Assembly: GCA_017476005.1 (NCBI GenBank)
Contig: JAFVEM010000058.1
Location: forward strand, 1-63,709
Source of the DNA: Selenomonadaceae bacterium
GTDB taxonomy: Bacteria > Bacillota > Negativicutes > Selenomonadales > Selenomonadaceae
DNA: 63,709 nucleotides
Direction: 5' to 3'
Within the stretch, counting starts at the first letter, position 1; each line of letters starts with the position of its first letter. Positions 16,412-25,942 of the stretch are shown here, piece by piece. Under the pieces are notes generated by a model. That model worked only from the letters and a program-made list of their open reading frames with translations, did not search any database and was not told the origin of the DNA. Both the position numbers and the translations under genes were made by a program.

Positions 16412-18529
16412 TTGCGTCTCTATATTGCCGAAAAACCAAGCATGGGCAGAGAGCTGGCTAGGTGCCTCAAGGAGCCTCACCGCCCTCGCGACGGCTTTAT
16501 TGAAACCGGCGAAGGGATTGTCACTTGGCTCTTCGGTCATATTTTACGGCAGGCGGAGCCGGAGGAGTACGACCCCAAATTCAAACGCTGGCTGGCCGAG
16601 GATCTCCCCATTATTCCTCAGGAATGGAAACTCTTGGTTGACGACAAGTGCGCCAAGCAGTTTGCCATTTTGCGCGGACTAATCGACAAGGCCGACGAGA
16701 TCGTTCACGCCGGCGACCCCGACAGGGAGGGGCAGCTCCTCGTGGATGAGGTGCTGGATTATCTGGGAAATAAAAAGCCCGTGAAGCGTATTCTCCTGAA
16801 CGCCTTGGACGAAACCAGTATCAAAAAGGCCAACGCCGACCTACGGGATAACGGGGCTTTTTTTAACCTGAAACAGTCGGCCTTAGCTCGCGCCAGAGCC
16901 GACTGGCTCATTGGAATGAATCTCTCGCGAGCCTATACTTTGGCGGCTCGCCGCGCCGGACACGACGTGACTTTTCCCATCGGTCGGGTGAAAACCCCTA
17001 CCTTGTCCTTGGTGGTGCGCCGGGAACGGGAGATTGAAAATTTTAAGAGCGTGGATTATTACCAAATAAAGGCCGAGTTTAACCATGAGAACGGCTCCTT
17101 TACGGCGTTGTGGAAACCGAAAGACACCCAAGAGGGCTTGGACAGCGAGGGGCGGCTCCTCGCTAAGAAAATCGCCGCGGCAAAACTGGCCGCATTTGCC
17201 GAGCCGCCTTTGGAGGGGGCAATTTCCGCCTATCAAAAGACCAAAAAGAAGGAGTCGCCCCCCTTGCCCTTTGCCCTATCTTCTTTGCAGGTGCTGGCCG
17301 GGAAGCGGTTTGGCTATTCTCCCCAATTGGTTCTCGACACCGCCCAGAAGCTCTACGAAAAAAAGCTCACCACCTATCCCCGTTCCGATTGCGAATATTT
17401 GCCCACCAACCAATTCGCCGACGGAAAAATCATTATCGCGAATCTCATGGCCGCCGAGAATGAAGAGCTGGCGCAGTGGGCGAGGGGCGCGGACTCAAGT
17501 CAAAAGAGCCGGGCGTGGAACGACAAAAAAATATCCGCTCACCACGCCATTATTCCCACCCGGGTGAAAGCCCCCTTGGGAGGCCTCTCCCCGGTGGAAC
17601 GGGATATTTACTTCTTGGTGGCCAGAAATTATCTGGCGCAGTTCTACCCCCTCCACGTCTATGACCAGACGAAATTGGAGGTAAGCTACAAGGACGAAAT
17701 TTTCGCCGCCACGGGGCGCACGGAAATAGATTTGGGTTGGAAGATAATGTATTTGGCCAAAAAGCAGGAAAAAGAGGAGGAAGGGTCGAAAGAAAACGAC
17801 AAGGAAGAAGAAAACGTAACCCTCCCCCCCATGGCCAAGAAAGACCGGGTAGAATATGCCCGGGGGGAGATAAAGGCCAAGGCCACCACGCCGCCTTCCC
17901 GTTTCACGGCGGCTACGCTCCTCGCCGGCATGAAGGAAATTCACAAGTATGTGAAGAACCCGGAGGCGAAGAAGCAACTGAAGGATGTCTATGGCATCGG
18001 CACCGAAGCCACTCGCGCCACCATCATTTCAGACCTCATTGGTCGCCGTTTTCTCAAGGAAAAGGGGAAGAAGAAACTTTTGGTGCCGGAGGAGGCCGCC
18101 TATCTCTTGGTAGATGCTTTGCCGGACGAGATGACCTACCCCGACTCCACCGCTATCTGGGAGGATAGATTACACTCCATGTCCGAGGGGGAGGGGACGC
18201 TGGCCGAATTTCTCCAAAGTCAAATCGCCTTCACCCGAGCGCTGTGCGCCAAGGCCAGTGAGGTGAAAATCAAGACTTCCGAGGGGCATGTCTGCCCCCG
18301 TTGCCATAAGGGCGTACTCAAGAAGCGCCAAGGCAGAAACGGCGATTTCTGGGGTTGTTCCAATTTTCCCCGTTGTCGCATGACCTGCAACGACAAGGGA
18401 GGCGAGCCGGACTTAGCCCAAGCCCAACAGAAAAGTGTTGCTCTTACCGGCAACATCAGTATTGCAAATCGCAACTACGAACCGCCCCCGGATATATATG
18501 AAGTACTGGGGGATCCATACGAGGTATAA
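16412..18529 (+). CDS. topB: DNA topoisomerase III (type IA)
   Basis: Type IA topoisomerase that relaxes and decatenates DNA through single-strand passage. The 705-residue protein starts with the Toprim motif LYIAEKPSMGRELA, has HAGDPDREGQLLVDEVLDYL (Toprim acidic cluster) and the active-site Tyr322 in TYPRSDCEYL, then GIGTEATRATII. A C-terminal topoisomerase zinc finger has four Cys (CPRCHKG..CSNFPRC). TTG 16412 is preceded by GAGGTG at 6 nt; the upstream TTG 16391 lies in the terminator. A Lys/Glu-rich insertion occurs near residues 450-470. Confidence 0.93.
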   Translation: MRLYIAEKPSMGRELARCLKEPHRPRDGFIETGEGIVTWLFGHILRQAEPEEYDPKFKRWLAEDLPIIPQEWKLLVDDKCAKQFAILRGLIDKADEIVHAGDPDREGQLLVDEVLDYLGNKKPVKRILLNALDETSIKKANADLRDNGAFFNLKQSALARARADWLIGMNLSRAYTLAARRAGHDVTFPIGRVKTPTLSLVVRREREIENFKSVDYYQIKAEFNHENGSFTALWKPKDTQEGLDSEGRLLAKKIAAAKLAAFAEPPLEGAISAYQKTKKKESPPLPFALSSLQVLAGKRFGYSPQLVLDTAQKLYEKKLTTYPRSDCEYLPTNQFADGKIIIANLMAAENEELAQWARGADSSQKSRAWNDKKISAHHAIIPTRVKAPLGGLSPVERDIYFLVARNYLAQFYPLHVYDQTKLEVSYKDEIFAATGRTEIDLGWKIMYLAKKQEKEEEGSKENDKEEENVTLPPMAKKDRVEYARGEIKAKATTPPSRFTAATLLAGMKEIHKYVKNPEAKKQLKDVYGIGTEATRATIISDLIGRRFLKEKGKKKLLVPEEAAYLLVDALPDEMTYPDSTAIWEDRLHSMSEGEGTLAEFLQSQIAFTRALCAKASEVKIKTSEGHVCPRCHKGVLKKRQGRNGDFWGCSNFPRCRMTCNDKGGEPDLAQAQQKSVALTGNISIANRNYEPPPDIYEVLGDPYEV

Positions 18530-18530
18530 A

Positions 18531-18624
18531 AAATATAAAGGGGTGCAGGGGCGTAAGTCCCTGCTGGGAGTCCAGAGGGCAAAGCCCTTTGGTGGGGTTT
18601 GGGGCAAGGCCACAAATAGCCCCA
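18531..18624. repeat. Mosaic palindromic intergenic repeat, copy 2
   Basis: Modules in order: GCAGGG..CCCTGC, TGGGAGTCCAGAGGGC-AAA-GCCCTTTGG and a diverged TTTGGGG..CCCC. No nested unit. It ends shortly before the corC-like Shine-Dalgarno. Confidence 0.85.
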
Positions 18625-18646
18625 AAATAAAGGAGGAATAATTTTT

Positions 18647-19960
18647 TTGGACGTAGTGCCCATATTAACCCGGCTGTTTACGGTGCTGTTTTTGGTTTTT
18701 ATGAACGGCTTTTTCGTGGCCGCGGAGTTTGCCTGTGTGAAGATACGCCCCTCTAGGCTGGAAACTTTGTTGCAGGAGGGGGAGAAATGGCCGAAGTACG
18801 CCAAGGAGCTGACGGATCATCTGGATGCCTCCCTTTCCGTTACTCAACTGGGCATCACCTTGGCATCCTTGGGGCTGGGCTGGGTCGGCGAACCTTTTGT
18901 GGCCATGTTTATCCTGCCGGTGACGCATCTCATGGGGCTGGACGAGACTTTGGGGCATACCGTTTCCCTGATGGTGGGTTTTGCCATTATCACCGCCATG
19001 CACATTATCTTGGGGGAACTGGCGCCGAAGTCTCTGGCCATTCAGAACGTGGAAGGCATCATGCGCCGGGTGGCTCTCCCGATGCTCCTCTTTGGTCGTT
19101 TGATGGCGCCCTTTGTGTGGCTCTTAAATCACCTAGCGGGGGGCGTGCTGAAGCTCATGGGCTTTGACGCCGCCAAGGAAAGCGAGTCGGCTCATACGGA
19201 AGAGGAAATTCGGTTGCTCATGGAAGAAAGTCATAAACAAGGACTTATCGACGATACGGAAGTGGATTTTGTGGATAACGTCTTTGATTTCACGGAGCTG
19301 ACGGTGCGAGAAATAATGGTGCCTCGCACGGATATGATTTGCCTGTATCTGGAGGACACTTGGGAAGAAAATATTGCCGTTATCATGGAGGAAAAATTGA
19401 CCCGGTATCCCATTTGTCGGGAGGACAAGGACAATATCGTGGGTTTCCTTCACGTTAAGGACATTATGAGCGCTCTTTACGGCGGCAAGCGAGTTTCTCT
19501 AAAAAAGATGGCGCGGAAAGTTCTCATGGTGCCGGAAAGCATGGACGTGAGTTTACTATTAAAGACCATGCAAAAGAGCCGTTCTCAGCTGGCTATCGTG
19601 GTGGATGAATACGGCGGCACCGCCGGTATGGTGACTATTGAGGACATTATCGAGGAAATCGTGGGGGATATTCAGGACGAATTTGACGAAGAGCGTCCCA
19701 CGGTGGAGGATTTGGGACGGGGAATATATTCCGTGGATGCCAAACTGCTCCTTGATGATTTGGAGGACGAACTTGACATTAAAGTCGAGGACGAAGACGT
19801 TGATTCGGTGGGGGGCTGGCTCAACGACCAGATAGGGGGCGATCCGAGGATAGGGCAAATGGCCGCCTGTCAGGCTAATTTATTTTATGTGGGAGAAATG
19901 GAAGGCACGCGCATCACCAGAGTTTTGGTGCGTATCGCTAGGGAAGCAACAAACGAATAA
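18647..19960 (+). CDS. CorC/HlyC-family transporter-associated protein (DUF21, CBS pair)
   Basis: A 437-residue inner-membrane protein of the hemolysin/CorC family, linked to Mg or Co efflux. The N-terminal DUF21/CNNM domain has about four hydrophobic segments, including LTVLFLVFMNGFFVAAEFA and a GELAPKSLA turn. A CBS pair follows (REIMVPRTDMICLYLED and MLVPES-like MDVSLLLKTM, ending EYGGTAGMVTIEDIIEEIVG). The C-terminal CorC_HlyC domain is last. TTG start at 18647 after AGGAGG. It is flanked on both sides by the mosaic repeat. Confidence 0.88.
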   Translation: MDVVPILTRLFTVLFLVFMNGFFVAAEFACVKIRPSRLETLLQEGEKWPKYAKELTDHLDASLSVTQLGITLASLGLGWVGEPFVAMFILPVTHLMGLDETLGHTVSLMVGFAIITAMHIILGELAPKSLAIQNVEGIMRRVALPMLLFGRLMAPFVWLLNHLAGGVLKLMGFDAAKESESAHTEEEIRLLMEESHKQGLIDDTEVDFVDNVFDFTELTVREIMVPRTDMICLYLEDTWEENIAVIMEEKLTRYPICREDKDNIVGFLHVKDIMSALYGGKRVSLKKMARKVLMVPESMDVSLLLKTMQKSRSQLAIVVDEYGGTAGMVTIEDIIEEIVGDIQDEFDEERPTVEDLGRGIYSVDAKLLLDDLEDELDIKVEDEDVDSVGGWLNDQIGGDPRIGQMAACQANLFYVGEMEGTRITRVLVRIAREATNE

Positions 19961-20044
19961 AAATATAAAGGGGTGCAGGGGGCAATGCTCCCTGCTGGGA
20001 GTCCAGAGGGCAAAGCCCTTTGGTGGGGTTTGGGGTGAAACCCC
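19961..20044. repeat. Mosaic palindromic intergenic repeat, copy 3
   Basis: Begins at the corC-like stop codon. Modules: GCAGGG..CCCTGC, GGGAGTCCAGAGGGC-AAA-GCCCTTTGG and TTTGGGGTGAAACCCC. This is the cleanest uninterrupted copy and serves as reference for the nested insertions elsewhere. Confidence 0.88.
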
Positions 20045-20066
20045 AATAAAAAAAGGAGCGAGAAAA

Positions 20067-21356
20067 ATGGCTTTTAAGCAGGACAAGTTCGCGGAGGTTA
20101 TCAAGGAGTTCACGGTAGGGACGGAGGCACTGAAGGAGATTGCCGCTAATTTCCGGCAGGATTTGAAATTGGGCTTAAAAAATCCCGATGATTCTTCCCT
20201 GAGAATGTTGAAATCCTATGTGGGACTCCCTACGGGAAAAGAAAAGGGCGAGTATTTGGCGCTGGATTTTGGCGGCACCAATGTGCGCGTTTTGCGTATT
20301 CGCTTGGAGGGCGCCGGCAAATATGAAGTGGTCAAACGGGTGGGCAAGCCCTTGAAAGTGGATGGCATTTATGATTATGTGGGTTTAGGTTCCAAATGCG
20401 AAGATATGTTTGACTTTTTGGCCGGCCTTATTGACGAAGCGGTGGATGGCGACCATCAAACGAAATTTTTGCTGGGTCACACCTTCTCTTTCCCTTCGGA
20501 ACAAACCAATCTTGACAACGCCAAGTTAATTATTTGGACGAAGGAATTTGCCACGGAGGGCGTGGAAGGCAAGGTAGTGAACGACCTTTTGCGCGATGCC
20601 TTAAAGCGCAAGGGTGTGGATAATGTGGAGCCGGTGGCGGTCATCAATGATACGGTGGCGGTGCTCTTGTCGGCGGCTTACAAGCAGGACGATACGCGCA
20701 TCGGTTCCATTTACGCCACGGGGCATAATACTTGCTACTTGGAGCCTTACGCCGACAAGGCGGAGCCTCCCATGATTTTAAATTTGGAATCCGGCGGATT
20801 CTCGAAACTTGCCCCTAACCGTTATGATAAGATGTTAGACGAAGCCTCGGAAAAACCCGGGGAGCAACGCTTGGAGAAAATGGTTTCCGGCCGCTATATG
20901 GGCGAGCTTTTCAGCATGGGGTTGGCCATTCTCTATGATGATGCCCGGTGGCGTTACGGCTTCACCAGCATCGATATGTCCGGGATTATCGCCGACTCCA
21001 GCCCCGACAAGAGCGAAGTGGTGCGTATAGTGTCCGGCCGCGTCGGCAAAGAGCCGGATGCGGCGGAGTGCGCCGACATTCAAAAGCTGGCCAAGGTCAT
21101 TCTCACTCGTTCGGTGCGCCTAGTCACCGCCACTTTCGTGGGGATTCTCTGGCAACTGGCTGGGGAGGGTAAGTTAGGCCGTCAGCATATTGCGGTGGAT
21201 GGTTCCGTCTATGAAAAAATGCCGGGAGCCAAAGAGGGCATCATGGCGACCCTGCAAGAGTTACTCGGAGAGGACGCCGCCGAGGTTGACACGATTCTGG
21301 ACAACGGTGGTTCCGGCCTTGGCGCCGCTATCGCCGCCGCTATGGCTGAGGGGTAA
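20067..21356 (+). CDS. Eukaryote-type hexokinase
   Basis: A 429-residue ATP:hexose phosphotransferase of the hexokinase_1/hexokinase_2 family rather than the smaller bacterial ROK or Glk types. Motifs: phosphate-binding LALDFGGTNVRVLRI near residue 68, sugar-binding GHTFSFPSEQ, then LIIWTKEF, catalytic Asp in AVINDTVAVLL, and the C-terminal nucleotide motif LDNGGSGLGAA. ATG 20067 follows AAGGAGCG; the long upstream frame is repeat sequence. Expected to phosphorylate glucose or related hexoses for glycolysis. It lies alone between corC-like and rpoN. Confidence 0.88.
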   Translation: MAFKQDKFAEVIKEFTVGTEALKEIAANFRQDLKLGLKNPDDSSLRMLKSYVGLPTGKEKGEYLALDFGGTNVRVLRIRLEGAGKYEVVKRVGKPLKVDGIYDYVGLGSKCEDMFDFLAGLIDEAVDGDHQTKFLLGHTFSFPSEQTNLDNAKLIIWTKEFATEGVEGKVVNDLLRDALKRKGVDNVEPVAVINDTVAVLLSAAYKQDDTRIGSIYATGHNTCYLEPYADKAEPPMILNLESGGFSKLAPNRYDKMLDEASEKPGEQRLEKMVSGRYMGELFSMGLAILYDDARWRYGFTSIDMSGIIADSSPDKSEVVRIVSGRVGKEPDAAECADIQKLAKVILTRSVRLVTATFVGILWQLAGEGKLGRQHIAVDGSVYEKMPGAKEGIMATLQELLGEDAAEVDTILDNGGSGLGAAIAAAMAEG

Positions 21357-21391
21357 GCTCAAAGGTTTATATAGCAGGGGGGTGCGAAAGT

Positions 21392-22741
21392 ATGGAGCAA
21401 ACACTGGAGTTTAAACTTTCGCCCAAGCCCCTGATGACCCCTAAATTACAAAAGGCCATTCGCATTCTGCAAATGGCTACCCCGGACTTGCGAGAATTGA
21501 TGGAAAGGGAGTACGCCGAAAATCCGGCTTTGGAGATTGAGTACCCTCAAGAGGCATTGGCTGAAACGAAGGAGGGCGGCGAGGAGGATAAACTTGCCGC
21601 CCTTGCCGAGTATCTGGATGCGGATGAGCGCCATTATCTGCCCACCCGGGAGGAACGGGAGCCGATTTTTACCGCCCCCAAGGGTATGACCTTGGCTGAT
21701 TACTTGATGACGCAGGTACGCTTTATTTTTCGTAACAAAAATAAATTAAAGTTAGCTACTTTCATGGTGGGAAGCATTGACAGCCGAGGTTATCTCACGT
21801 TGACGACAGAGGAAATTGTCGAAGCCACCGGCGCAGCTAAGACTGAGGTGGAAGGGATTCTAAAGCGTTTGCAGGAGTTGGAGCCGGTAGGGGTAGCCGC
21901 GAGGAATCTCGCCGAGTGCCTCAGATTGCAAGCCAAAAGCAGGGGCATTTATGACGGCTTGGTGGCGGCTCTTATCGACAAATATTTGCGAGAGGTTGCG
22001 GCGGCGAAACTTAAACAAATCGCGGCGGCGGAGGGAGCCACCTTGGGCGAGGTGCAAGCCGCCGTGGACACCCTGAAAACCTTAAATCCCAAACCGGGTA
22101 GTTCCTACGGTAGCGAAAACACCGTCTATGTCATCCCCGACGTAGTGTGGCAGGAAACGGAAACTGGCTATCAAGTAGTGATAAACGACAGGTATTTACC
22201 AAAATTATTTTTAAGTCCCACCTTGGGACAAATTAAAACCGCGGATAAAACCATAAAAAAATATTTGCATCGCCAGTTGGAAAATGCCGCTTGGCTCCTC
22301 AAAAGCATCGAACAACGCCGCCAGACCCTGCGTCGCGTAGTGGAAAACATCCTCGCTCACCAGCCGAAGCTGGCCGCCAAGGGATTGCAGACGCTAGAGC
22401 CTCTTTCCATGAAGGAAGTAGCGGAGAGTTTGGGACTGCATGAATCAACGGTAAGCCGCGCCGTCGCCAATAAATATTTAGCCCTACCTTGGGGAGTAGT
22501 GCCGCTGCGCCAATTTTTTTCTGCCAGCCTAGCCTCGCCGGGGGAAGAGCAGTATAACGCCGGGCAGGTGAAGGCGGCAATACGAGAAATAATAGACGGC
22601 GAGGACAACCAAAAACCCTACTCCGACCAAAAAATCGCCGCGCTCCTAGCCAAACGTCAATTATCAGTTTCCCGGCGCACGGTGGTAAAGTACCGGGAAC
22701 AAATGGGCTTTCCTTCGTCGGTGAAGAGGAGGAGGTATTAG
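21392..22741 (+). CDS. rpoN: RNA polymerase sigma-54 factor
   Basis: Alternative sigma factor that recognises -24/-12 promoters with AAA+ activators. The 449-residue protein has the Gln/Leu-rich activator region I (LEFKLSPKPLMTPKLQKAIRI..), an acidic linker, the core-binding domain with KPGSSY, a helix-turn-helix (SLGLHESTVSRAVANKYL) and the RpoN box SRRTVVKYREQMG near the C-terminus. No sigma-54 activator gene is seen in the window. Confidence 0.95.
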   Translation: MEQTLEFKLSPKPLMTPKLQKAIRILQMATPDLRELMEREYAENPALEIEYPQEALAETKEGGEEDKLAALAEYLDADERHYLPTREEREPIFTAPKGMTLADYLMTQVRFIFRNKNKLKLATFMVGSIDSRGYLTLTTEEIVEATGAAKTEVEGILKRLQELEPVGVAARNLAECLRLQAKSRGIYDGLVAALIDKYLREVAAAKLKQIAAAEGATLGEVQAAVDTLKTLNPKPGSSYGSENTVYVIPDVVWQETETGYQVVINDRYLPKLFLSPTLGQIKTADKTIKKYLHRQLENAAWLLKSIEQRRQTLRRVVENILAHQPKLAAKGLQTLEPLSMKEVAESLGLHESTVSRAVANKYLALPWGVVPLRQFFSASLASPGEEQYNAGQVKAAIREIIDGEDNQKPYSDQKIAALLAKRQLSVSRRTVVKYREQMGFPSSVKRRRY

Positions 22742-22754
22742 TGGAGGTGACAAT

Positions 22755-24194
22755 ATGTTAAGAATATTTTTTTGTATTGCTTTAATCATGTTTTTAACGG
22801 CTTATCCTACTCTGGGATCAAAAGCATCCCCCATTCCCTTGCGAGGAGTGGTGGAGGGGTTTTACGGTACTCCTTGGAGCCACGAGGAGCGGCTGGATAT
22901 GCTGAAGTTTTGCGGCGAGCAGGGACTTAATGCTTACATTTATGCGCCTAAGGATGACCCTTATCATAAAGAACGCTGGCGCGAGCCTTATCCGGCGGAC
23001 AAGGCTCGGGAACTGGCCGAACTGGTGGCTTTTGCCAAGGAAAATCAGGTGGAATTTATTTTTGCTGTTTCCCCGGGGGCGGATTTGCAGTACGAGGGAC
23101 TGGCCGCCGTGACGGATCAGGGGATTTTCCGGCAGAAATTGGAGGATATGTATCAGCTGGGGGTGCGCCGGTTCGCCATTTTCTTTGACGATATTAAGGG
23201 CATGACGGAGAAAAGCGACGTGAACGCCGCCGATGGCAAGAATCAAGCCAAGTTTATCAACGATGTGGAACGGGGCTTTCGCGAGATTCACCCCGATGTA
23301 TTGCCTTTTTTGACAGTCGGTACAGAATATTATTATAGTGATATGGTGAACAGTGAAGGAACCAAGCCCTATACCCACGCTTTCACTTGGATGCTTCACC
23401 CGGAGGTGACGGCGCTATACACCGGCAACGGGGTGGTAACGGATGGCATCAGCGACGAAGAAAAGAAACTGGCGGATAAGGTTTGTCATCGTCCTTTGGG
23501 GATTTGGTGGAATTATCCCGTTAATGATTATATGGAAAGCAAGCTGGCTTTGGGCGCCGTTGCCAATTTGCCCAAGGAGGCGGAAATCCCGGCCATTTTC
23601 TTCAATCCCATGAAGTACGAGGAGCTTTCCAAAATAGCTTTGGCCACCGGCGCCGAATACGCCCAAAACCCGGAGAAGTATCAGCCGGAGGTGGCTTGGT
23701 ATCGCGCTTTGCGTAAGCTCTACGGCAATCTCGCCGCCGATATGGAGCAATTCGCGACCCATTCGAGGCATTTGGAAAACAGCTGGGCAAGGGTAGGCCA
23801 GCCCGACGCCCCGGAGTTGCGTAAGGAAATGGACGAGTTTTGGGCGGCGTGGAAAGCGGGCGGTATCGAGTCCGACGCCAAATGGTTCGACCTAAGACAG
23901 CGCTTTGAGAACATGGACAGGGTGGGCGAGCGTCTGGAAAAGGGGCTTTCCCCCAAAGCCTTAAAAGAATGTACTCCCCAGTTAAAACTATTTAGGGAAC
24001 TGGCTGCCGGAGGCGGCGAGGCGTTGCAACTCCTGCGCCTCGTTCGCACCTCTCCCGGGGAGGCCAATAAAGAATTAAGCGCCCTCAAGCAAAAAATCAG
24101 GAGGTTCACTGGCGAAGAAAAAACGGTTAAAATCTCGGAGACAGTGGCCTTGGCCTTTTTGAAGGAAGTAATAGAATATGTAGAAAACCAATAA
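22755..24194 (+). CDS. Secreted GH84 beta-N-acetylglucosaminidase (O-GlcNAcase-like)
   Basis: A 479-residue glycosidase. Residues 1-25 are a signal peptide. The GH84 catalytic core begins RGVVEGFYGTPWSHEERL, continues with YIYAPKDDPYHKERWR and has the catalytic Asp145-Asp146 pair in AIFFDDIKG. The Asn/Tyr region WWNYPVNDY fits the sugar-binding site. The C-terminal part is helical. It probably trims terminal GlcNAc from host or dietary glycans outside the inner membrane. GGAGGTGA precedes ATG 22755, 14 nt after rpoN. Confidence 0.88.
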   Translation: MLRIFFCIALIMFLTAYPTLGSKASPIPLRGVVEGFYGTPWSHEERLDMLKFCGEQGLNAYIYAPKDDPYHKERWREPYPADKARELAELVAFAKENQVEFIFAVSPGADLQYEGLAAVTDQGIFRQKLEDMYQLGVRRFAIFFDDIKGMTEKSDVNAADGKNQAKFINDVERGFREIHPDVLPFLTVGTEYYYSDMVNSEGTKPYTHAFTWMLHPEVTALYTGNGVVTDGISDEEKKLADKVCHRPLGIWWNYPVNDYMESKLALGAVANLPKEAEIPAIFFNPMKYEELSKIALATGAEYAQNPEKYQPEVAWYRALRKLYGNLAADMEQFATHSRHLENSWARVGQPDAPELRKEMDEFWAAWKAGGIESDAKWFDLRQRFENMDRVGERLEKGLSPKALKECTPQLKLFRELAAGGGEALQLLRLVRTSPGEANKELSALKQKIRRFTGEEKTVKISETVALAFLKEVIEYVENQ

Positions 24195-24203
24195 GTATTT
24201 ATT

Positions 24204-24302
24204 GCAGGGTCAAGGGGCTGCTAGCCCCTTGTGGGGTTTGGGGCATAAGCAGACTCTTAGGGCGCAAGCCCTTAGAGGTCGCTTATACAAAGTAAAGCCC
24301 CA
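24204..24302. repeat. Mosaic palindromic intergenic repeat, copy 4 with nested unit
   Basis: AAGGGGCTGCTAGCCCCTT and TGGGGTTTGGGGC are interrupted by a nested palindrome (24246-24286, TAAGCAGACTCT..AGAGGTCGCTTAT, plus tail ACAAAGTAAA) before GCCCCAA resumes. The nested unit thus sits in the loop of the GGGGC/GCCCC hairpin. Confidence 0.85.
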
Positions 24303-24328
24303 ATATTCTATAGCAAACGGAGGCAAAT

Positions 24329-25540
24329 ATGAGCCTACAGGACACGCCCCGAGGCAGCCGGGTGCATATTGGTTTGTTTGGGGAGCGCAATAGCGGTAAA
24401 TCATCTCTCTTGAACGCCCTGACGGGGCAGCAGGTGGCGGTGGTGTCGGCAACCCCCGGCACCACTACGGACACTGTCTATAAGGCTATGGAGATAGCCG
24501 GTTTAGGGCCGGTGGTGTTCATGGATACGGCGGGGTTTGATGATGAGGGCAGTTTAGGGGAGAAGCGACTTATTAAGACCCATGAGGCCAAACGGGTGGC
24601 GGATGCGGCCATTGTCCTTTTCTCCCCGGAGGGAGCCGTGAGCCAAAGGGAAAGGGAGTGGGTCGCGGCGTTGCAAAAGGCCGCCACCCCCATAATTCCC
24701 GTGGTGAGCAAAAAAGATATACTCTCCGACGGCGGCGCGGCTAAAGCCAAGGAGATTTCCACGCTGTGGCCGACCTTGCCCCGAGTTTGGCGAGTCAGTT
24801 CGCTGACGGGTGAGGGAGTGGAGGCTTTGCGAGATGCCTTGGTAGCCGCTCTCTCCGAGGATAATGAAGCGAGCATTACCGGCAACCTTTGCGCCGCCGG
24901 GGACATGGTGCTGCTGGTTATGCCCCAAGATATTCAGGCTCCCAAGGGGCGACTGATACTGCCCCAAGTGCAGACCCTGCGCGAACTACTTGACAAAAAA
25001 TGTTTAGTGACCTGCTCTACCGCCGACAATTACTTAGCTACTCTTAAGGCGCTGCAGACTCCCCCCAAACTCATCATTACCGACTCCCAAGTTTTTCGTA
25101 TGGTCTATGAGAACAAACCGGAGAAGAGCCTACTTACCTCATTTTCGGTATTGTTGGCCGGTTTTAAAGGTGACATTAAGTATTTTTTGGCCGGAGCGGA
25201 AAAAATGCTATGCCTTTCGCCGACCGCTAAGATTCTCATCGCGGAGGCTTGCACCCACAGGCCGCTGGAGGAGGATATAGGCAGGGTGAAACTTCCTCGG
25301 ATGCTAAAAAACCACTTGGGGGAGCAAATTTCCCTCCAAGTGGTCAGCGGCCAAGATTTTCCCCAAGAGCTAACGGGCTACGACCTCATAATTCACTGCG
25401 GCGCCTGCATGTTTAACCGTCGCTATGTACTTAATAGGGTAGGCCTAGCCAAGGCGGCGCAAGTCCCTATGACGAATTACGGACTGGCCATAGCGGCGCT
25501 CTCCGGGATTTTGGATAAGGTGGCTATTGTCGGTGGCTGA
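24329..25540 (+). CDS. hydF: [FeFe]-hydrogenase maturation GTPase HydF
   Basis: HydF is the GTPase scaffold on which the 2Fe subcluster of [FeFe]-hydrogenase is assembled. The 403-residue protein has G1 GERNSGKSSLLNALTG, G3 DTAGFDD, a G4-like VSKKDIL, and a C-terminal cluster-binding domain with EACTHRPLEEDIGR and the HCGACMFNRR Cys pair. Length and order fit HydF. No hydE, hydG or hydA occurs in the window. The gene follows a mosaic repeat. Confidence 0.92.
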   Translation: MSLQDTPRGSRVHIGLFGERNSGKSSLLNALTGQQVAVVSATPGTTTDTVYKAMEIAGLGPVVFMDTAGFDDEGSLGEKRLIKTHEAKRVADAAIVLFSPEGAVSQREREWVAALQKAATPIIPVVSKKDILSDGGAAKAKEISTLWPTLPRVWRVSSLTGEGVEALRDALVAALSEDNEASITGNLCAAGDMVLLVMPQDIQAPKGRLILPQVQTLRELLDKKCLVTCSTADNYLATLKALQTPPKLIITDSQVFRMVYENKPEKSLLTSFSVLLAGFKGDIKYFLAGAEKMLCLSPTAKILIAEACTHRPLEEDIGRVKLPRMLKNHLGEQISLQVVSGQDFPQELTGYDLIIHCGACMFNRRYVLNRVGLAKAAQVPMTNYGLAIAALSGILDKVAIVGG

Positions 25541-25567
25541 TTTTTGATTGAATAGGTGGTGTCTAAA

Positions 25568-25753
25568 ATGGCTATCATGTCGAAACGTATCGACTATCCT
25601 TTTGTTGTTGCTTCCGAGAAAACGGATGATTTTTTCAGGACGATGCGCAAGCCAAAAGGAGAGCGAGGTAGCGATCTCCTGCTGGCAAGAGCCAAAAAAC
25701 ACGAAAACGCTATGAAGAGTATGCAAGTTGGGATTATAGTTCATGAAAAATGA
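25568..25753 (+). CDS. 61-residue putative antitoxin of a broken GNAT module
   Basis: A 61-aa protein with a basic C-terminal half. ATG 25568 has AGGTGGTG 6 nt upstream. It contains DYPFVVASEKTDDFF, echoing DQPFPVATGIFGQHL in the 61-aa protein at 48629, and both directly precede and overlap a GNAT-family gene. This shared length, motif and overlap suggest a common antitoxin family. Its toxin here is truncated. Confidence 0.6.
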   Translation: MAIMSKRIDYPFVVASEKTDDFFRTMRKPKGERGSDLLLARAKKHENAMKSMQVGIIVHEK

Positions 25754-25942
25754 GTATTTGTTGGAAACCTTGAATGAAGAAAGACTTTCACTACTACAGA
25801 GATTCAGTTGTGGAAATGGCCATATTGATAACTATTTTCACCATAAAATAAAATATGATGATGATAGTGTTTGTTATGTTTACTGGGATGAGAAAGCCGG
25901 AGAAATTATCGGCGTTGCTTCCGTGTGTTGTTCCGGTATAGG
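25743..25942 (+). pseudogene. Truncated GNAT-family toxin
   Basis: The first about 66 codons (LLQRFSCGNGHIDNYFHHK, then YVYWDEKAGEIIGVASVCC) resemble the N-terminus of the GNAT toxin at 48076 (LQNFDCGEEWSMSYFLR and VFVDCATGLVLGYYSL). Beyond about 25942 the frame only reads the antisense of a methyltransferase gene, so the acetyl-CoA-binding half is lost. Confidence 0.65.

Noticed and set aside
19887..20066. N-terminal extension of the hexokinase
   Set aside because: It overlaps the corC-like gene end and repeat copy 3; ATG 20067 has a proper Shine-Dalgarno.
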